A stretch of DNA of 64,000 nt. It comes from Puffinus mauretanicus. Its lineage: Eukaryota; Chordata; Aves; Procellariiformes; Procellariidae. Below, one piece after another: positions 13,278 through 25,423 of this stretch. The stretch covers positions 2,578,001-2,642,000 of the forward strand of contig JAJKFH010003229.1 in the NCBI GenBank assembly GCA_023333565.1, read 5' to 3'. The notes under the pieces were generated by a model that was given only the letters and a program-made list of their open reading frames with translations, was not told where the DNA came from and ran no database searches. Made by a program: the position numbers and the translations under genes. How positions within the stretch are numbered: position 1 is the first letter of the stretch; each line of letters starts with the position of its first letter.

Positions 13278-16200
13278 CCTACCATGTTTTATCTGATAGT
13301 AGTACTAACTAGCAAACCATGCTGCCTTGGAAAATACTTTCCCAGGTGAGTGTGAAATAATGTAAATACAGTGAGAGAGTAAAACCCATGGTAAGAAAGT
13401 CCAGAAGGAAACAGGCAGAACTCCCTTGTTCTCTCTGAAGATGCACATACTAATACCGCACATCCATAAAAGTTTGATTGCCATTCACATATTTTAGGGA
13501 AATTATGCAAAGTGTTAGTGGATTGAGCTTTTAGATTCTCCTCAGAATAATACACACGAACTTCATATTATAATACATCACAGTGTAGTGATAGTCTGCT
13601 GAGAGTTTTTAAAAGGACTTGCAAACCACAGAAAATCGAGACACGGTAGTAACACAAAATATGAGCTGCCAATGCAGGTTTCTTTGTGGGGTCCTCTCTT
13701 TTGCCAAAGAACTGTCATCGTGCACCAGTCCTGAATGGGGACATGTTACTGCTAATACCTCTGTGGTTCATGCTGCTGTATGTGCTCCAGAAATTATTTT
13801 TCCAGAACAGTTAGCTATCAATAAAAAATAAAGATGAGCTGAAGCGGGAAAAAGCTTTTCCTGCCTGCACCCACCTTCCTCCTCCACATTGTTCCTGTTT
13901 GCCTCGCTGCACAGTCACGAGGCTGGCGGGGATGGTGGATGAGCTGGTGGCTACAGCAGGAGATAACCTTCTGAGAGACCTCCCTTCCCAGATCTGCCTC
14001 AGGTCTTCTGCGATCTCCAGGCAAATCCCTGAGGCCATTTCCATCTCGTCCTTGTGAGCACTGCATTGTCTCCTTTCGGTTCGGAAGAGAGCAGACTGAT
14101 TGCAGTAGTTAATGGGCACATGGGAGGGGGACAGACAGGGACATACAAATCTATCACTATCATTTATACCGTCTTTGAAATACTTATTCTCACACCATTG
14201 GTCTGTCTTTTCCACTGTGGACAAAACTAAGAAAGACAGTAAGTGCCAGGCAGCCCATAGCTTTTCTAGCTAGAAGATAAGCTTCCCTTTCGTATGCCTA
14301 TTTAAATACTCTCATAGTGCTATTGAAACATATGCAAAGAGGTTTAAAAAAGGGGAAAAAATTAGGAATTCATTTACACATGGCATCCTGGTAATAGAAT
14401 TGATCAGAAGAGCATGTGGATCATCTGTATGAGTTCTGTAATGAGACCGTATGCTAAGAAAGAATTTGAACTGGCTATGGGCAAATGAGTAACAGGAAAA
14501 ACACCACAAACTGATTATTTTAAGATGTAAGATTTGCAGGATCACATACACATCCCACGTACATTTTTTTTTGTTTAGTTTTGCCAGAGAATTTTTTTTC
14601 TGCAAAGTGACTTGCAATGACATCACTTAAAAATCCTTTATATTCACACATGCAATGTCACTGAAAGCATTTGGGTAGTAAACACTGCCATGTAGCTTAC
14701 TTGATCAAGCAGGCTAAACCTCACAGTCTGGATTTCAACCATATAAATTCAGACAAGTGAATTAGTTTTAAGCATTTTTTTTTTTCAATTTTGAAATATG
14801 TAGAACAACAAGAGAAAAAATTATAAACGTTCTTCCTTTTTTTATTTCCAGAATGAGAACAAAAAGACGCCTGGAAAATGTCCACTAAGTACCCCTGAAA
14901 TAAAGATTACTTTGTGCTTTACATAACCTGGAAGCCACTGGTTCAGCGACACTACTGTTTAAGCAGGGTTTTTGAAGAAGTGGATTGGAACACTTGGAAA
15001 GCAGTAACTTAAAAAGTAATGCAAGCTCTGGCAAACTATGCCAACTACGGTAAAACGAGAGACTAAAACCTCATGCTGCAGGGCTTAAATTTTACCTACT
15101 AGGGAGGCCAGGAAGCAATTTTTCTCCTAATAACACTGTATAATTGAATAAGTAGACAGTGGGTCTGATCCAAAGCCCACTGTTGCTAATGAAGCACTTT
15201 GTATTTATTTTCCTGAGCTTTGGCTCAAGCCTGTCGTAGTCAGAAAGCTACTCATCTTCCTTTCATATCTATGTAAATTTGCGGTTGCTGGAAGCAACAA
15301 CATAGACTAGGTGTTTCATCAGCAATCAGACTAAAAAAGAAAAATGCAAAATATTCTTGCAAACTCAACCCATGTGAAGTTCCCAGCAACTGCAGATGTT
15401 CAAAGTGTGAGCACACATCTGTGATCTCTGGCTGCTGAATATAGCGTAGGCTCTGCTGGGTTACTTAGAGATGCTTTCCTTTCCATAAAGCTTGGCCTCC
15501 TGAGTTTGGCTCCACCTGGAGAAGAGAGCTCAGATGTCCTTTAAGCTTTTGCTAAGCTTCTTTAATTGAGAGGATGGGCTTGAGGAAAATGATAAGCTCT
15601 CTTATCAGAGGTGCCAAAACTAGCTGTTGTTCATCATGCAGATTTTCTCAAGCCAGTCCTCCTTTCCATCTGCAAATTGTGAGAGGGCATGGGTTCATCT
15701 GGTGAATGCAGAGGAGATGACAGAAGAAACCAAAGCTTCGATATTGGTACTGCCTGGTGTGACATACATGCACCTGCAGCTGCTCCCTCTGCCACCTCTA
15801 CTTTCACTGCCTATAGCTGCCACTGGCCTGAAATATGGATATCAACTGGAGAGATAAACACATTTCATCTATGAAATATAAGGCTAGAGATGAGGTTTGT
15901 GGGGGGTTTTGTCCTTTGTCTCTGCACAGAATGCCCAATAACTAATAAATATTTCCTATCAGCTGGGAACCTCTCAGTGGGAACAATTATCATAAACTGC
16001 GGTAAAATAAGTATTGCAAAATCTTCCCTCAGCTTTCTACACTGTTCCAGCAAAGTTAAATGCCAGGGCAAAAAGAGGACAGGAAAGCTAATGCAACCCA
16101 GTATTCACCAGCAGGTTGAAAAAGAGTGCAGGGAGGAAAGGAGGCAGCAAAGAACAGTACAATTTGTAAAGGCACCCAACCTCCACTTTAAAATATGGCC

Positions 16201-18215
16201 AGGTATTGCTGTGTCTAGCCAAGTTACCTGACTTGGACCTAGCAAGGCTAGATATGACTTGCAGTGTTCCTACAGTTAATGGGAAAAGATTCACTTCAAT
16301 TAGGGTGCAGGCCCCGGTGATTAACTCTGCCCACGGCTGGTAGGAGAAGCCCAAGGAGAGAGCAAGTGCTAACCCTGCCAGCCCCAGCAGGTGCTGCGCT
16401 GGGGGGTCACCAATCCCTGCCGTGTGCCAGCGTAGCGAGGGCTCTGCGATCCCAAATGTTGGTGGTTGAGATCAAAAGGAGCTGAGTGCACAAAAAACAT
16501 TTAACTAATCCTCTCTCCTAGCCTTTAAGCCCGTTCCAGATTACATGGGTAACATGGGGGCACAACTGGACACCTCGATCGCTTCCATGGCACAGTAGCA
16601 CCAGTCTGTCTCAGCTTGGTTTTTCTTGAGAGGTATAGGTGTAGAGATACACCTTGCTCTTTGGCCTCTTCTTCTTTGAACACACTCCTCCACCTCATCT
16701 CTCTATGTAGAATCCCTTCTGAACAGACCATGCACTCGTCTCAGCTGGGGGGCATTGCTCTGGAGTCACTGTGTGCACAATCCCAGGGTGAGACATTAAA
16801 ATGTCCAACTGTAGTCTATATGCAGATTGCTTTCAAGAGGTCAGATTTCAAAGACGAAAGTGCAGAAAAGGGGTGAACATCTATTCTTTACATCAGTGTG
16901 ATCAAACTGTTGAATGTCTTTCCCAGCTAAAAAAATTACTTTCATTTTATATTTTCAAACTGGCACAAGTCAAACCTTGATGCTGAATTAATTAATGATG
17001 CTTGTGAGAATGAGTCCTCCTTCAGTTTTTTAATTATACTTTGTCATGTGCCTTCACAAGATCTTTCAAGGGAAGGCAAACGGCTCGGTTGTGCTATTAC
17101 TTTATATCTAGGAAATGCAGAGTAAACTGAAGGTGAGTGACTCCAAAGCAGAAGTCCTAAGAAAATATTCCAGTGTATGCAGCTGGGTCCTGTGTATCCA
17201 CGTTGGTCATTACTGCTCTTTGGGGCAAGAAAGTGTCTCTCTCTCACCAGTCCTTCAATTATTTTGAAATGTAAATTAGGTGCCAAATGCTCCTTTAAAG
17301 TTTTGTGTTAATGCATAGTCTGCGTCACACATAACGATTTTTTACGTCAAGTATACGTGGTTCTTAGGAATAATTTAAGAAGTTTCAGGGAGAGCAACAA
17401 GACAGATTTTTGTGGGTAAAAAGGAATGTTAAGAATGTTCTTTTTTTGTATCAATATTTACTGAAATGTCTTATTAATGACAAGAAAAAAAAAGGCAAGC
17501 ACAGATTGAGTAAGCATTTTCTAGCCATTGCTATCCACTAGAAAGTTTTCCTGCCAATTGTAAAAGAGTCTGTAAATGATTTGGCATGGTTTTGATTATT
17601 TATACATAGACATAAATATTTGGAGATAAGTGGTCTCCCATAGGCAATGTAGTGAATTTTGTTTAAGTTTGCATCTTGCAGGACTCTAATGTTTTCCCTA
17701 ATGTCGTTGTTCCTCTCTGAGGAGGAGATTAACAAAAGCACTGGTGTTTAAAAGTGGCACATGACAGAGCTGCAACAAGATCAGCCCCAACACTAGCGCG
17801 GGCTGTGAGGTATGACTCCATTGTTGCTCATCTGGTTCATGTGATGCCTGCAAGCTCCAGAGAACAAATTAACCGATGCAAAAAAATTGTTTTTGCAGCC
17901 ACAGAACAAGCCAAAGCCTACGAGAAGGCAACTGAGAAGCAAACGGTCAGCAGAGCTTCCTGCTCGATGGGGACAGACACATAGCCAACCTGCAGCTGAG
18001 ACTGTCACCCAGCCTCACCTGAAAGGTGCCAGAGCGGCTGGCCACACTCTTGTTTGAGATCAACTCTGTGCAGTCAAGGTTCCTGATGAAGCAGGGAGAA
18101 GGGGTTATCTGCATTTTTCTAGCACTTTTCTCTGTAGGCCACCATTGCAAACTCCCAAGTTGTTTTCTCCATTGCTTTCTCAGACAGTTTGACAGCATTA
18201 GCAAGCACTGAATTA

Positions 18216-18221
18216 GTTCTT
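18216..18221. repeat. Target-site duplication, left copy (GTTCTT)
   Basis: Directly abuts the LTR end and matches 18607-18612 exactly. Confidence 0.87.
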
Positions 18222-18283
18222 TGTCGGAGTGGGAGGCGATCCCGGAGTAATGATGATTCCCAATATGGGTATGGTCATTCTCG

Positions 18284-18289
18284 TTTATT
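18284..18289 (-). promoter_or_regulatory. LTR poly(A) signal AATAAA
   Basis: TTTATT on the plus strand is AATAAA on the minus strand, 17 bases downstream of the TATA box. The close spacing places it at the U3/R border or in a short R. Confidence 0.75.
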
Positions 18290-18306
18290 TCAAAATACTG
18301 CGCTAC

Positions 18307-18313
18307 TTTTATA
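18307..18313 (-). promoter_or_regulatory. LTR TATA box (TATAAAA)
   Basis: TTTTATA on the plus strand reads TATAAAA on the minus strand, preceded by GGCT. Transcription would start roughly 25-30 bases further left and run leftward out of the LTR. The match to the TATA consensus is strong; present activity is unknown. Confidence 0.75.
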
Positions 18314-18606
18314 AGCCAGCCACACTAACACGCGCACCTACGAATCCTCTATTGGTTTACAGTCAGCAAGCACACGAATCTTAATACACACAGATTGGTC
18401 AAAAGCAGGTGTCCACGCGAATGCTTTCCCCGCCTAATCTACTGATAGTTACATTCCTCAGCCTACTTCCCTATTCTGCTATCACTTCAGAGACTCTAAA
18501 ACTACAATTGCTCTTTAGCAACCCTTTGCCTTATACTGTTGTTAACAAATCCTCAGTGCTTGGAGTGTTCATAGGATGTCCGTTATTTAATAAAAATCCT
18601 CCCACA

Positions 18607-18612
18607 GTTCTT
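18607..18612. repeat. Target-site duplication, right copy (GTTCTT)
   Basis: Exact partner of 18216-18221, directly after the terminal CA of the LTR on the plus strand. Confidence 0.87.
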
Positions 18613-20552
18613 TGGTTGTTTTTCCTTCTAAAAGCAAAGATCTGTCATGATCTCACCTTTGATGGATAACAAAGCCAAACTGCCAGCCTATTTTAACCTT
18701 CAAGAAATGTCCAAGTGCAGTAGATACTGTACATTGACTGGAAATTGAATCTGCAGCATACAAATGAGTCCTCTGTGATGTCCTTCAGGATGATTTTGAG
18801 CTTCTTGCCCTCAAACCGGACACCTTCACACTTTTACCTGCACCAGCTGGGCACTCAAACCCAACTCAGCCGCTCACTTGAACTTGTGATTCCCTTGAAG
18901 GGCCAGAGTGGTCCCATTTGTGTCACTTCTCCCAGATGTGTCTGAGGCACCAATCTGGGTAACCCTCGAGCACGTGCAGCGAAAGGGAAGAAAGGGGCTT
19001 CCTCCACACCACTGTTTTCAAAAGCACACCCCTTCTGGCCACACTAGCTTGAATTTCACTACATAAAGCAACAGCCATTATACCTCCATTTGACTTGTTC
19101 TGTTCGACCTTGTCAGGTATTTCAACTGCCTCAAAAGATAGACCTGTCGAGAAACTGTCTGGAAAAATAACAGGGAAAGGGATTTTGCTATTTATTTCAG
19201 GGTAGGAGCCTTCCCAGAAGATACCAGACCAAATTTCTATTTAGTTGCATCAGCGTAACTTCAGGGTGTCCTCGCACGCACCTGCAGCACGCGGGCAGGA
19301 AGCGCTGGAGTCTGTGGCAGCCTGCAGAGACAGACGTCCAGAAGTCTACAGCGCTTGCACAGCTTCTTCTGCAGACATCTTCCCTGACCCAGCCGCACAT
19401 TTTCTTTCTGTCCTGAGGCGGGCGATACATTCAAAGCCTCAGGTCGACAGCAATGAGGATGTTCACCTTCCTGGGAGAAGGGTTGTAAGGAGTTTCGGAA
19501 AGAGGAGGCAGCTACAAAGGTGCTAAAGGGCTGCCTCCTGTTTTCCATCAGGCATCTCCCACATCACATCCCTCCTCTGCTGGAGGGAGGGAATCCAGTC
19601 CTTCACCTTGCTGTAAGTAATTTCTGTAATCCGAGGAGCATAAAAGACTCAATGCAGAAGATCTGAGATTAGACCAGTGTGTTCTGGGCTACCTCAACCA
19701 ATGTGGTAGGACAAGGACTCGTGCAGACTCGGGTGCAAGTATCCAGTTTTTTTGCCTCAGCAAGGAGGCAGAATACTCCATCCCTACTGCTGAGGTGATG
19801 GGGCTAGTAGCTGAAACACAGGCCTGTGACACTTATAAATTAAAAGTGCACTAGTCAGGATATAGTTAATATTAGCTAACCTTAAATCCGAATATAAGTA
19901 AAATAGTGTAACCAACACAGTGTATGAGCACTTCATAACATTGTGATGGCACATAAATATGTGAGCAGTGTGCCCACCAAAGGGGCAAACAATGAGTGTA
20001 GCTGCATGTAGGAGACACAAAAAAGTTGCTGAAGTACAAGATAAGCACAAGAGACTGCAAATAAGCAGGACATCCTGCCAAATGCACAAGAAGAATGACT
20101 GGCATGATGAAAAAATACGTAGTATCAGGAGCAGAGGAGACCACCCCTTTTGGGAGGGAGGCAAAAGAGCACTAAAAACTTCAAGCTCAAAGAGGAAAGA
20201 CACAGAAGAAAGAAGACAGCCCACTTTGATGTTCATCAGAGAGATCTCAAGCTTGATCACCTGGACCTCCATGACTAAGGAACACCAAGGACTGCAGCTG
20301 CCTGCGCTTGCTGTACAGTGTCATCTCCATGGTACTGTATATTTACAGCCGATTCAAAATATGGGTGTTAAAGTCTGAGCTTTTTGTATGTGTAGCAATG
20401 TTGATTAATGATGCATAAGAGTGAACCATTAGCAAAAATAGTGTTGTTAATGAATGAATTTGGTAAGTTTTGTTTTGTAGTTTAAAACAGGCTTGATTCG
20501 TCAGTCTTTTAAGCACTCCCATCACAGTGATCTCTAATTCCTTAGCTGATAC

Positions 20553-20569
20553 AGAGAGAGAGAGAGAGA
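20553..20569 (+). repeat. (GA)n microsatellite
   Basis: About eight GA dinucleotides in a row between CA and TGC. Confidence 0.9.
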
Positions 20570-20947
20570 TGCATAAGTATATAGTTGCAAAGAAGATGAC
20601 AGATCTGGGAGATAAAGGGAACAGAAGTGATATGAGAAACAAAAAGAAGAGCTGATAAGCAAGAATTGTCCTACTCATGTTTTACTTTCCATGTTCATAT
20701 AACACAGCGGCACCATTATAGAGAAAAGGGTTAAAAGTGACAATAATCGTCCTTTCATGCCAGAATGTAAACCTTTGGAAAGAAACTGTGAGTATGAGCA
20801 ATACCATACAATTGCTCTAAACAACTGTCTGTACGATGACCTGCCCATTAGATAAGAGGGCCTGCCATTCAAAGAGCCGCTGATGAAACTTCATCAGAGT
20901 AAACATTACTTCTTAATACTTCATTTGAAGTACATTATCCATTTATC

Positions 20948-20990
20948 TGGTTTGGTTTAGTTTGTTTTGGTTTGGTTTTGTTTGCTTTTT
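20948..20990 (+). repeat. TTTGG/TTTG-rich imperfect repeat
   Basis: An impure array of TTTGG, TTTAG and TTTTG units, all G/T on the plus strand apart from one A. It has no evident function. Confidence 0.65.
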
Positions 20991-23900
20991 ACTAGTGTGT
21001 ACAGATTTTATTGCTTGACTCTTTTCTTGCGTATGCAGTTTCATCAGAGGAACGCATCATCTCTAAGCACAAAGGAAAGAATAACCAAAGAACTATTTAA
21101 TTAGTAAACTTAAAGTAACCACAATTTACATCTTAACTTAACATATATCTGGCAGCTCAAATGGAAAGATCCCTGTAAAATTTAAGGAGGAGGAAATGTG
21201 GAGAGGTATACAGAAATACAATTGTTTGAGGGAAATTACTGTAGAAGGCTGTACTATTTAACATAGAGCCTCTGCTTTGGGCAGAATTTTCCTCAGGCAG
21301 TTTGCAGGATTTTGTGCTTTGGATATAATTAAATCTCTTCTAAATACTGTCAAAGGAGTTGAAAGCTTCGTAAAGTTTCAATTGCTTTTTCTGCTAAATT
21401 GGATAGTATTCTTCCTAACGGGAAGATTATTCTAAGTTGCTCTTCTTTGTTCCAGTAGTGTTTTTGAACTGATTCTGGATGTTTAATAAGTGCTACTCAC
21501 CTTTCTCAGTTAACTAAGAACCACTGATATTATAACTATATTTGCTTAGAAAATTTTATCAGATCTTTGAACAGCCTCTTGCCTAATTGCATTGTATAGG
21601 TAGCTAGGGAGGTTTGTTCATTCCTATCAAGCTCAAGCATTCTTATTTATGATTAATTTAAAAGTAAGACTTCCCTGAAATGCAAGTGAGAAACAACGTT
21701 CCTGTGCTATCTTTATACCATACATATTTGAGTGCCATTCATTCAAAAGTACGCTTGGTAAAAAGAGGAGTAAAGCAGAGGACAGCACTGCCCCTTAGAT
21801 GGGAGCCTTGGGCAGCCAGGTAGGCCAGAACATCAAAGGCCAGCGACACTTACAAAACCTACTGCTTTCAATTTCTTCTCCTGTATCAGCAGTGATACAG
21901 CGGATAGTGGGTACTTGTGCCCACCCACCAGCCTTTTTCATGCCACAAGGCTCTGTCTCGCCGACTACATCAAACAACTGGGCAGGGGCTCACAACCAAC
22001 TTAAGCAACAAGCAACATTGTGCCTCCAGTCAGCAACAAGTGCTTCATAGCTGTCACAAGTCAGTCAGCGTTTCATCCATTGGAAAGGTTAAAGGACTGC
22101 GAAAGAAACCCTGGGTGTAGCCAGTCACTTGCACTGTATGTGACTTCCGTCGCTGACAGGAGAGACTAACTAAACTCAGCTCTCAAAAGAGCTAGAAGCC
22201 ATGACTTTGCAACCAGGGAGATCAAGCAGGGACCAACCATACCATAAAGGTCTACTCTTTCAAACATACTAAACATACCTCACCCTGAGTAACAGTAAAA
22301 TGATGTCTCCAATGAGATGAACTACTTTACGATTTGACCTAAAGGTTTTATTTACGCTTTTCAGGAAGTCAAGGGACCACAGTGTTAGTCAGAAAAGAAT
22401 TAATGACCGTTTCTTATTAAACACAGAGAGCTTTAAAGTACAGCAAGTGGAAAAAACAAGTTTACTGCTGTTCCTCTAAAAAAGAGACATACTTACAAGG
22501 AGAAAATAGGAGTCAGTGGTATGCAATAAAAGCAACTTAAAGAGAACAACAAATACCATAGTTACTGCATGGTCAGTAATTGTTTTCATTCCCATGCCTA
22601 TGTTCTGTTATGTCCCAAGGTATAGTTCACTAATAAACTCAGGTGAAACTTGTAAAATCAATTTATGCGTGCATTACAGGGACGTGCCCTTTATGCCCTC
22701 TTAAAAACAGTTTATATACATGTTTAAAAACACTATCCGTATCAAAATATTGCATCACAGATTGATGTACTAAGGATTTTGTTCTCTGAGGTCAAACTTA
22801 GGTGTTTTTTCTTATGAGTTGCTACCATTTAGCCAGAATTAGTGGGCATGACAATTATTCAAAATCAAGGTACTTTTTTAATCTTTTCCTGGTCCTGCAT
22901 GGCACAGCATCCTGATCACTCTCTGCAGAAACCCTGAACTGCTCTTTGCTTCAAGGTGACAACCTCACTCGTTACAGGAGACTTGAATCTCTCAATAGTG
23001 CGTGTAGCTTTTCAAAAGCCAGCCCGATTTTGTTGATGAAGTTCGTAGGCTTGGCAAGCCTAGGATCTGTTCAGCAATAGTCCTTTTCCAGTTCATTGCA
23101 ACATTAGATACTTCAGCCTGGTTTTCAAACCTATGATGTCTCATTGACAGGAGAGTTCATGAGCCAGTCTAAGAGTGTGTCCGTGTGACCCTGTATGTTA
23201 GCTGTAACTGGCTTTCAAAGCCTTTCCCTTTCCAGTTTTCCACCAGGTATGTGGGATATTTGGATGCTTTCAAGTTTCTTCCAGTGACATCGTGAATCAA
23301 TAATATCTAGGCCGTCAACAACAGCACCTGCAGATTTCTTGCTTCCAGATGAAATTCGGACCCTCAGTGGATTCAGCAAAGAATTTTATTTTATTTTTAT
23401 TTTGATTTCTCTATCTTCCCCAAAGATGTGAGTACCTTTGTTATTATTAGAACATGGAATCAATTATTAAGAATTTCTGTATAAGAAGACGTTATTACCT
23501 GGTTTTGGGGAATCTTTCTGGTTATCAGTGATGAAAGCAATCTAGTGAAATTGATCCTGGTTTTGTCTTACTTACCAAAACTGAGCTGCAAAAAAAAAAT
23601 TGTTGCAAACTGGAAGCTTAATGAGCTTACTCATTACACTAGGCAATTCTGTACTGAGATTTAGAGACAAAACTTCCTTATTCACTGGAAAACCATTAAC
23701 CTTTACCTCCAGGAAAATTCAACTGATTAAATGAATACGCAACCTAAGATCCCCTTGTAAATAGTGATGACTTAATACAGTCAACAGTGTGTAGGCCACA
23801 ACTCATCTCACCCTGTAGTAAATGTCTAAAATAGGTCGGAGAAATCCTAAAATTGCCTGGTTCTCTCCTTTGACAGTAAAATGAGTCTAGGATTACCGGT

Positions 23901-25395
23901 TAGAGTGCTGACATCTACCTTATAAACAGACAAGGTCAAATGAGATGAATCTTGCCCCTCCTGGGATCAGGAAAACTCAATCATTTCCATGAGTTCTGTG
24001 CACAGATTTCAAGTTTTCGGATTAGAATCAGATTCTGATTTCTAAAGTCACATTTAGACTTTACTAATTCTACCACTCACAACTCATATTCACAGTAAAT
24101 CTTTGTGCCTTTTTTTTTCTTACAGTGTGGACTATTAGAGCTTAAATATCTCTGATATTAACTCTAACAAAATTCTTAAATGCATAACATGCATTTTTGT
24201 CTCTTACAAGTGTTTGATGAATACAGAACTGTCATTTCATTCCTTGCAATCCCATTCACAAACATACATGTGACACACACCTGGGGAATTTTGGCAATCT
24301 TAGTTTCTCTACTCACTTGATAGAGTTCCCAGTTAAAATCTAGCTTTGCAAAATCCATGCTGTCCACCCCATTTTTTTGAAGTTACTTTTCATAAATTAA
24401 AAAGAAGGAAAAGAAGAAAGGAAAACACCTGGATGAACAACCCTATGGGCAGGAAGCAGAAAGGAGAAAATTTAACCACGTTTTCCAGGAAGCCTACTGA
24501 GCCAGGAAGAATACTGACATGGTGTTTTCTATTATGACTAAGCAGTGGATGGGAGAATAGTGACTCAGAGGCATTTGAACATTAATATTATCACTCAGCT
24601 TTCCGATGGGAACAAGCCAACTGGTTGCCTAACTTCCACTCTAATTGAACAGGAGTTGGCAGTCAGTGTTTCTTATATTTCTTTTAAAATCCTAGCCCAC
24701 AGTCACAGAATTAGGAGTAAATAGTGACTTCTGGATGTATTGCCCAAATTACTTGTAAGCAGAACTTCTCAGAGGATTAAATAAGAAAGTTTTATTCAAA
24801 ATTGTTGAGGTGTTATGGCCTTCTTGAGATGGCTTATGCCTCCCCGAGAAAACTGACTCAAAGATTGTTCCCAGTATTTACTGCATTTTGATACTTTTTT
24901 GTTTAGTGCAATAATTCTTCATGTCAGAGGAAAGGCTAGATCACTGTTGTTGATATAGTTTAGATATAAACTATAGAAAGTGCCAGTAACACTTTCATCC
25001 CAGGGTGTGATGAAATACCAGGTATCACGTGTGATCACAGCAGCTGTCGGAGTATGAAAGTTATCAGTCATCCACTTTTCATTATTAAAAATCAAATTTT
25101 TGCATCATATGCCTGCTTACAAAGATAACTCTGAAAATATTTCGTAACAGATACCAGGCGCTTGGCAAGCAACAAGACTGCACAAGCAGGTTGCGCGCAA
25201 ACACGGGTACGTGCAAAGCACAGCACAACGATGCCCTATCAGCCAAAGAATGCTAACAATGAGATTTGTATTTGTTCCTTACACTTAATGCATAAAACGT
25301 GCTACTCTTGTTTCAGTGACAGCACGGAAACAATATATAAGATTTTTTTTTTCCCACTGGGAAAGGAGTTAGATTTATTGGAGTGAACATTATTT

Positions 25396-25423
25396 ATTTG
25401 TTTGTTTGTTTGTTTGTTTGTTT
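25396..25423 (+). repeat. (TTTG)n microsatellite
   Basis: About seven perfect TTTG units directly after TATTTA. No adjacent retroelement body is recognised. Confidence 0.92.

Larger units (their letters stand above)
6288..18215. other. Long gene-free stretch with simple repeats
   Basis: No host gene recognised. Visible content includes a C-run at about 7421-7428, a CpG-dense patch at 8899-8951, a GGAA-rich tract at 11001-11020, T-runs at 11184-11201 and 13263-13277, and GC-richer stretches near 13850-14060 and 16300-16450. The longest open frame is 137 codons (minus strand, 13811-14224). It has no recognisable motif and fits chance. A weakly similar inverted pair near 16172-16195 and 17262-17284 may be an ancient repeat. 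Confidence 0.65.
18222..18606 (-). mobile_element. Solo LTR of an endogenous retrovirus (ERVK-like), 385 bp
   Basis: On the minus strand the element begins TGTGGGAGGATTTTT at 18606 and ends CCCACTCCGACA at 18222, so it has LTR-type TG...CA ends. A perfect 6-bp direct repeat, GTTCTT, flanks it at 18216-18221 and 18607-18612. Six-base duplications are typical of the ERVK (betaretrovirus-like) class. A TATA box and a poly(A) signal occur in the right order with 17 bases between them, which implies a very short R region as in several avian LTRs. Many CpGs are still present (near 18225, 18238, 18282, 18300, 18331-18334 and 18416-18419), which suggests a fairly young insertion. No internal viral coding sequence flanks it. 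The 86-codon plus-strand frame starting at 18409 is a shadow. The class is inferred from duplication length and layout; the family name is unknown. Confidence 0.88.

Noticed and set aside
13811..14224. 137-codon minus-strand open frame as a gene
   Set aside because: No recognisable domain or exon structure, GC-richer local composition, and length within chance expectation for 64 kb.
25396..25423. Tail of a retroelement (TTTG)n
   Set aside because: No CR1, SINE or other element body recognised on either side.
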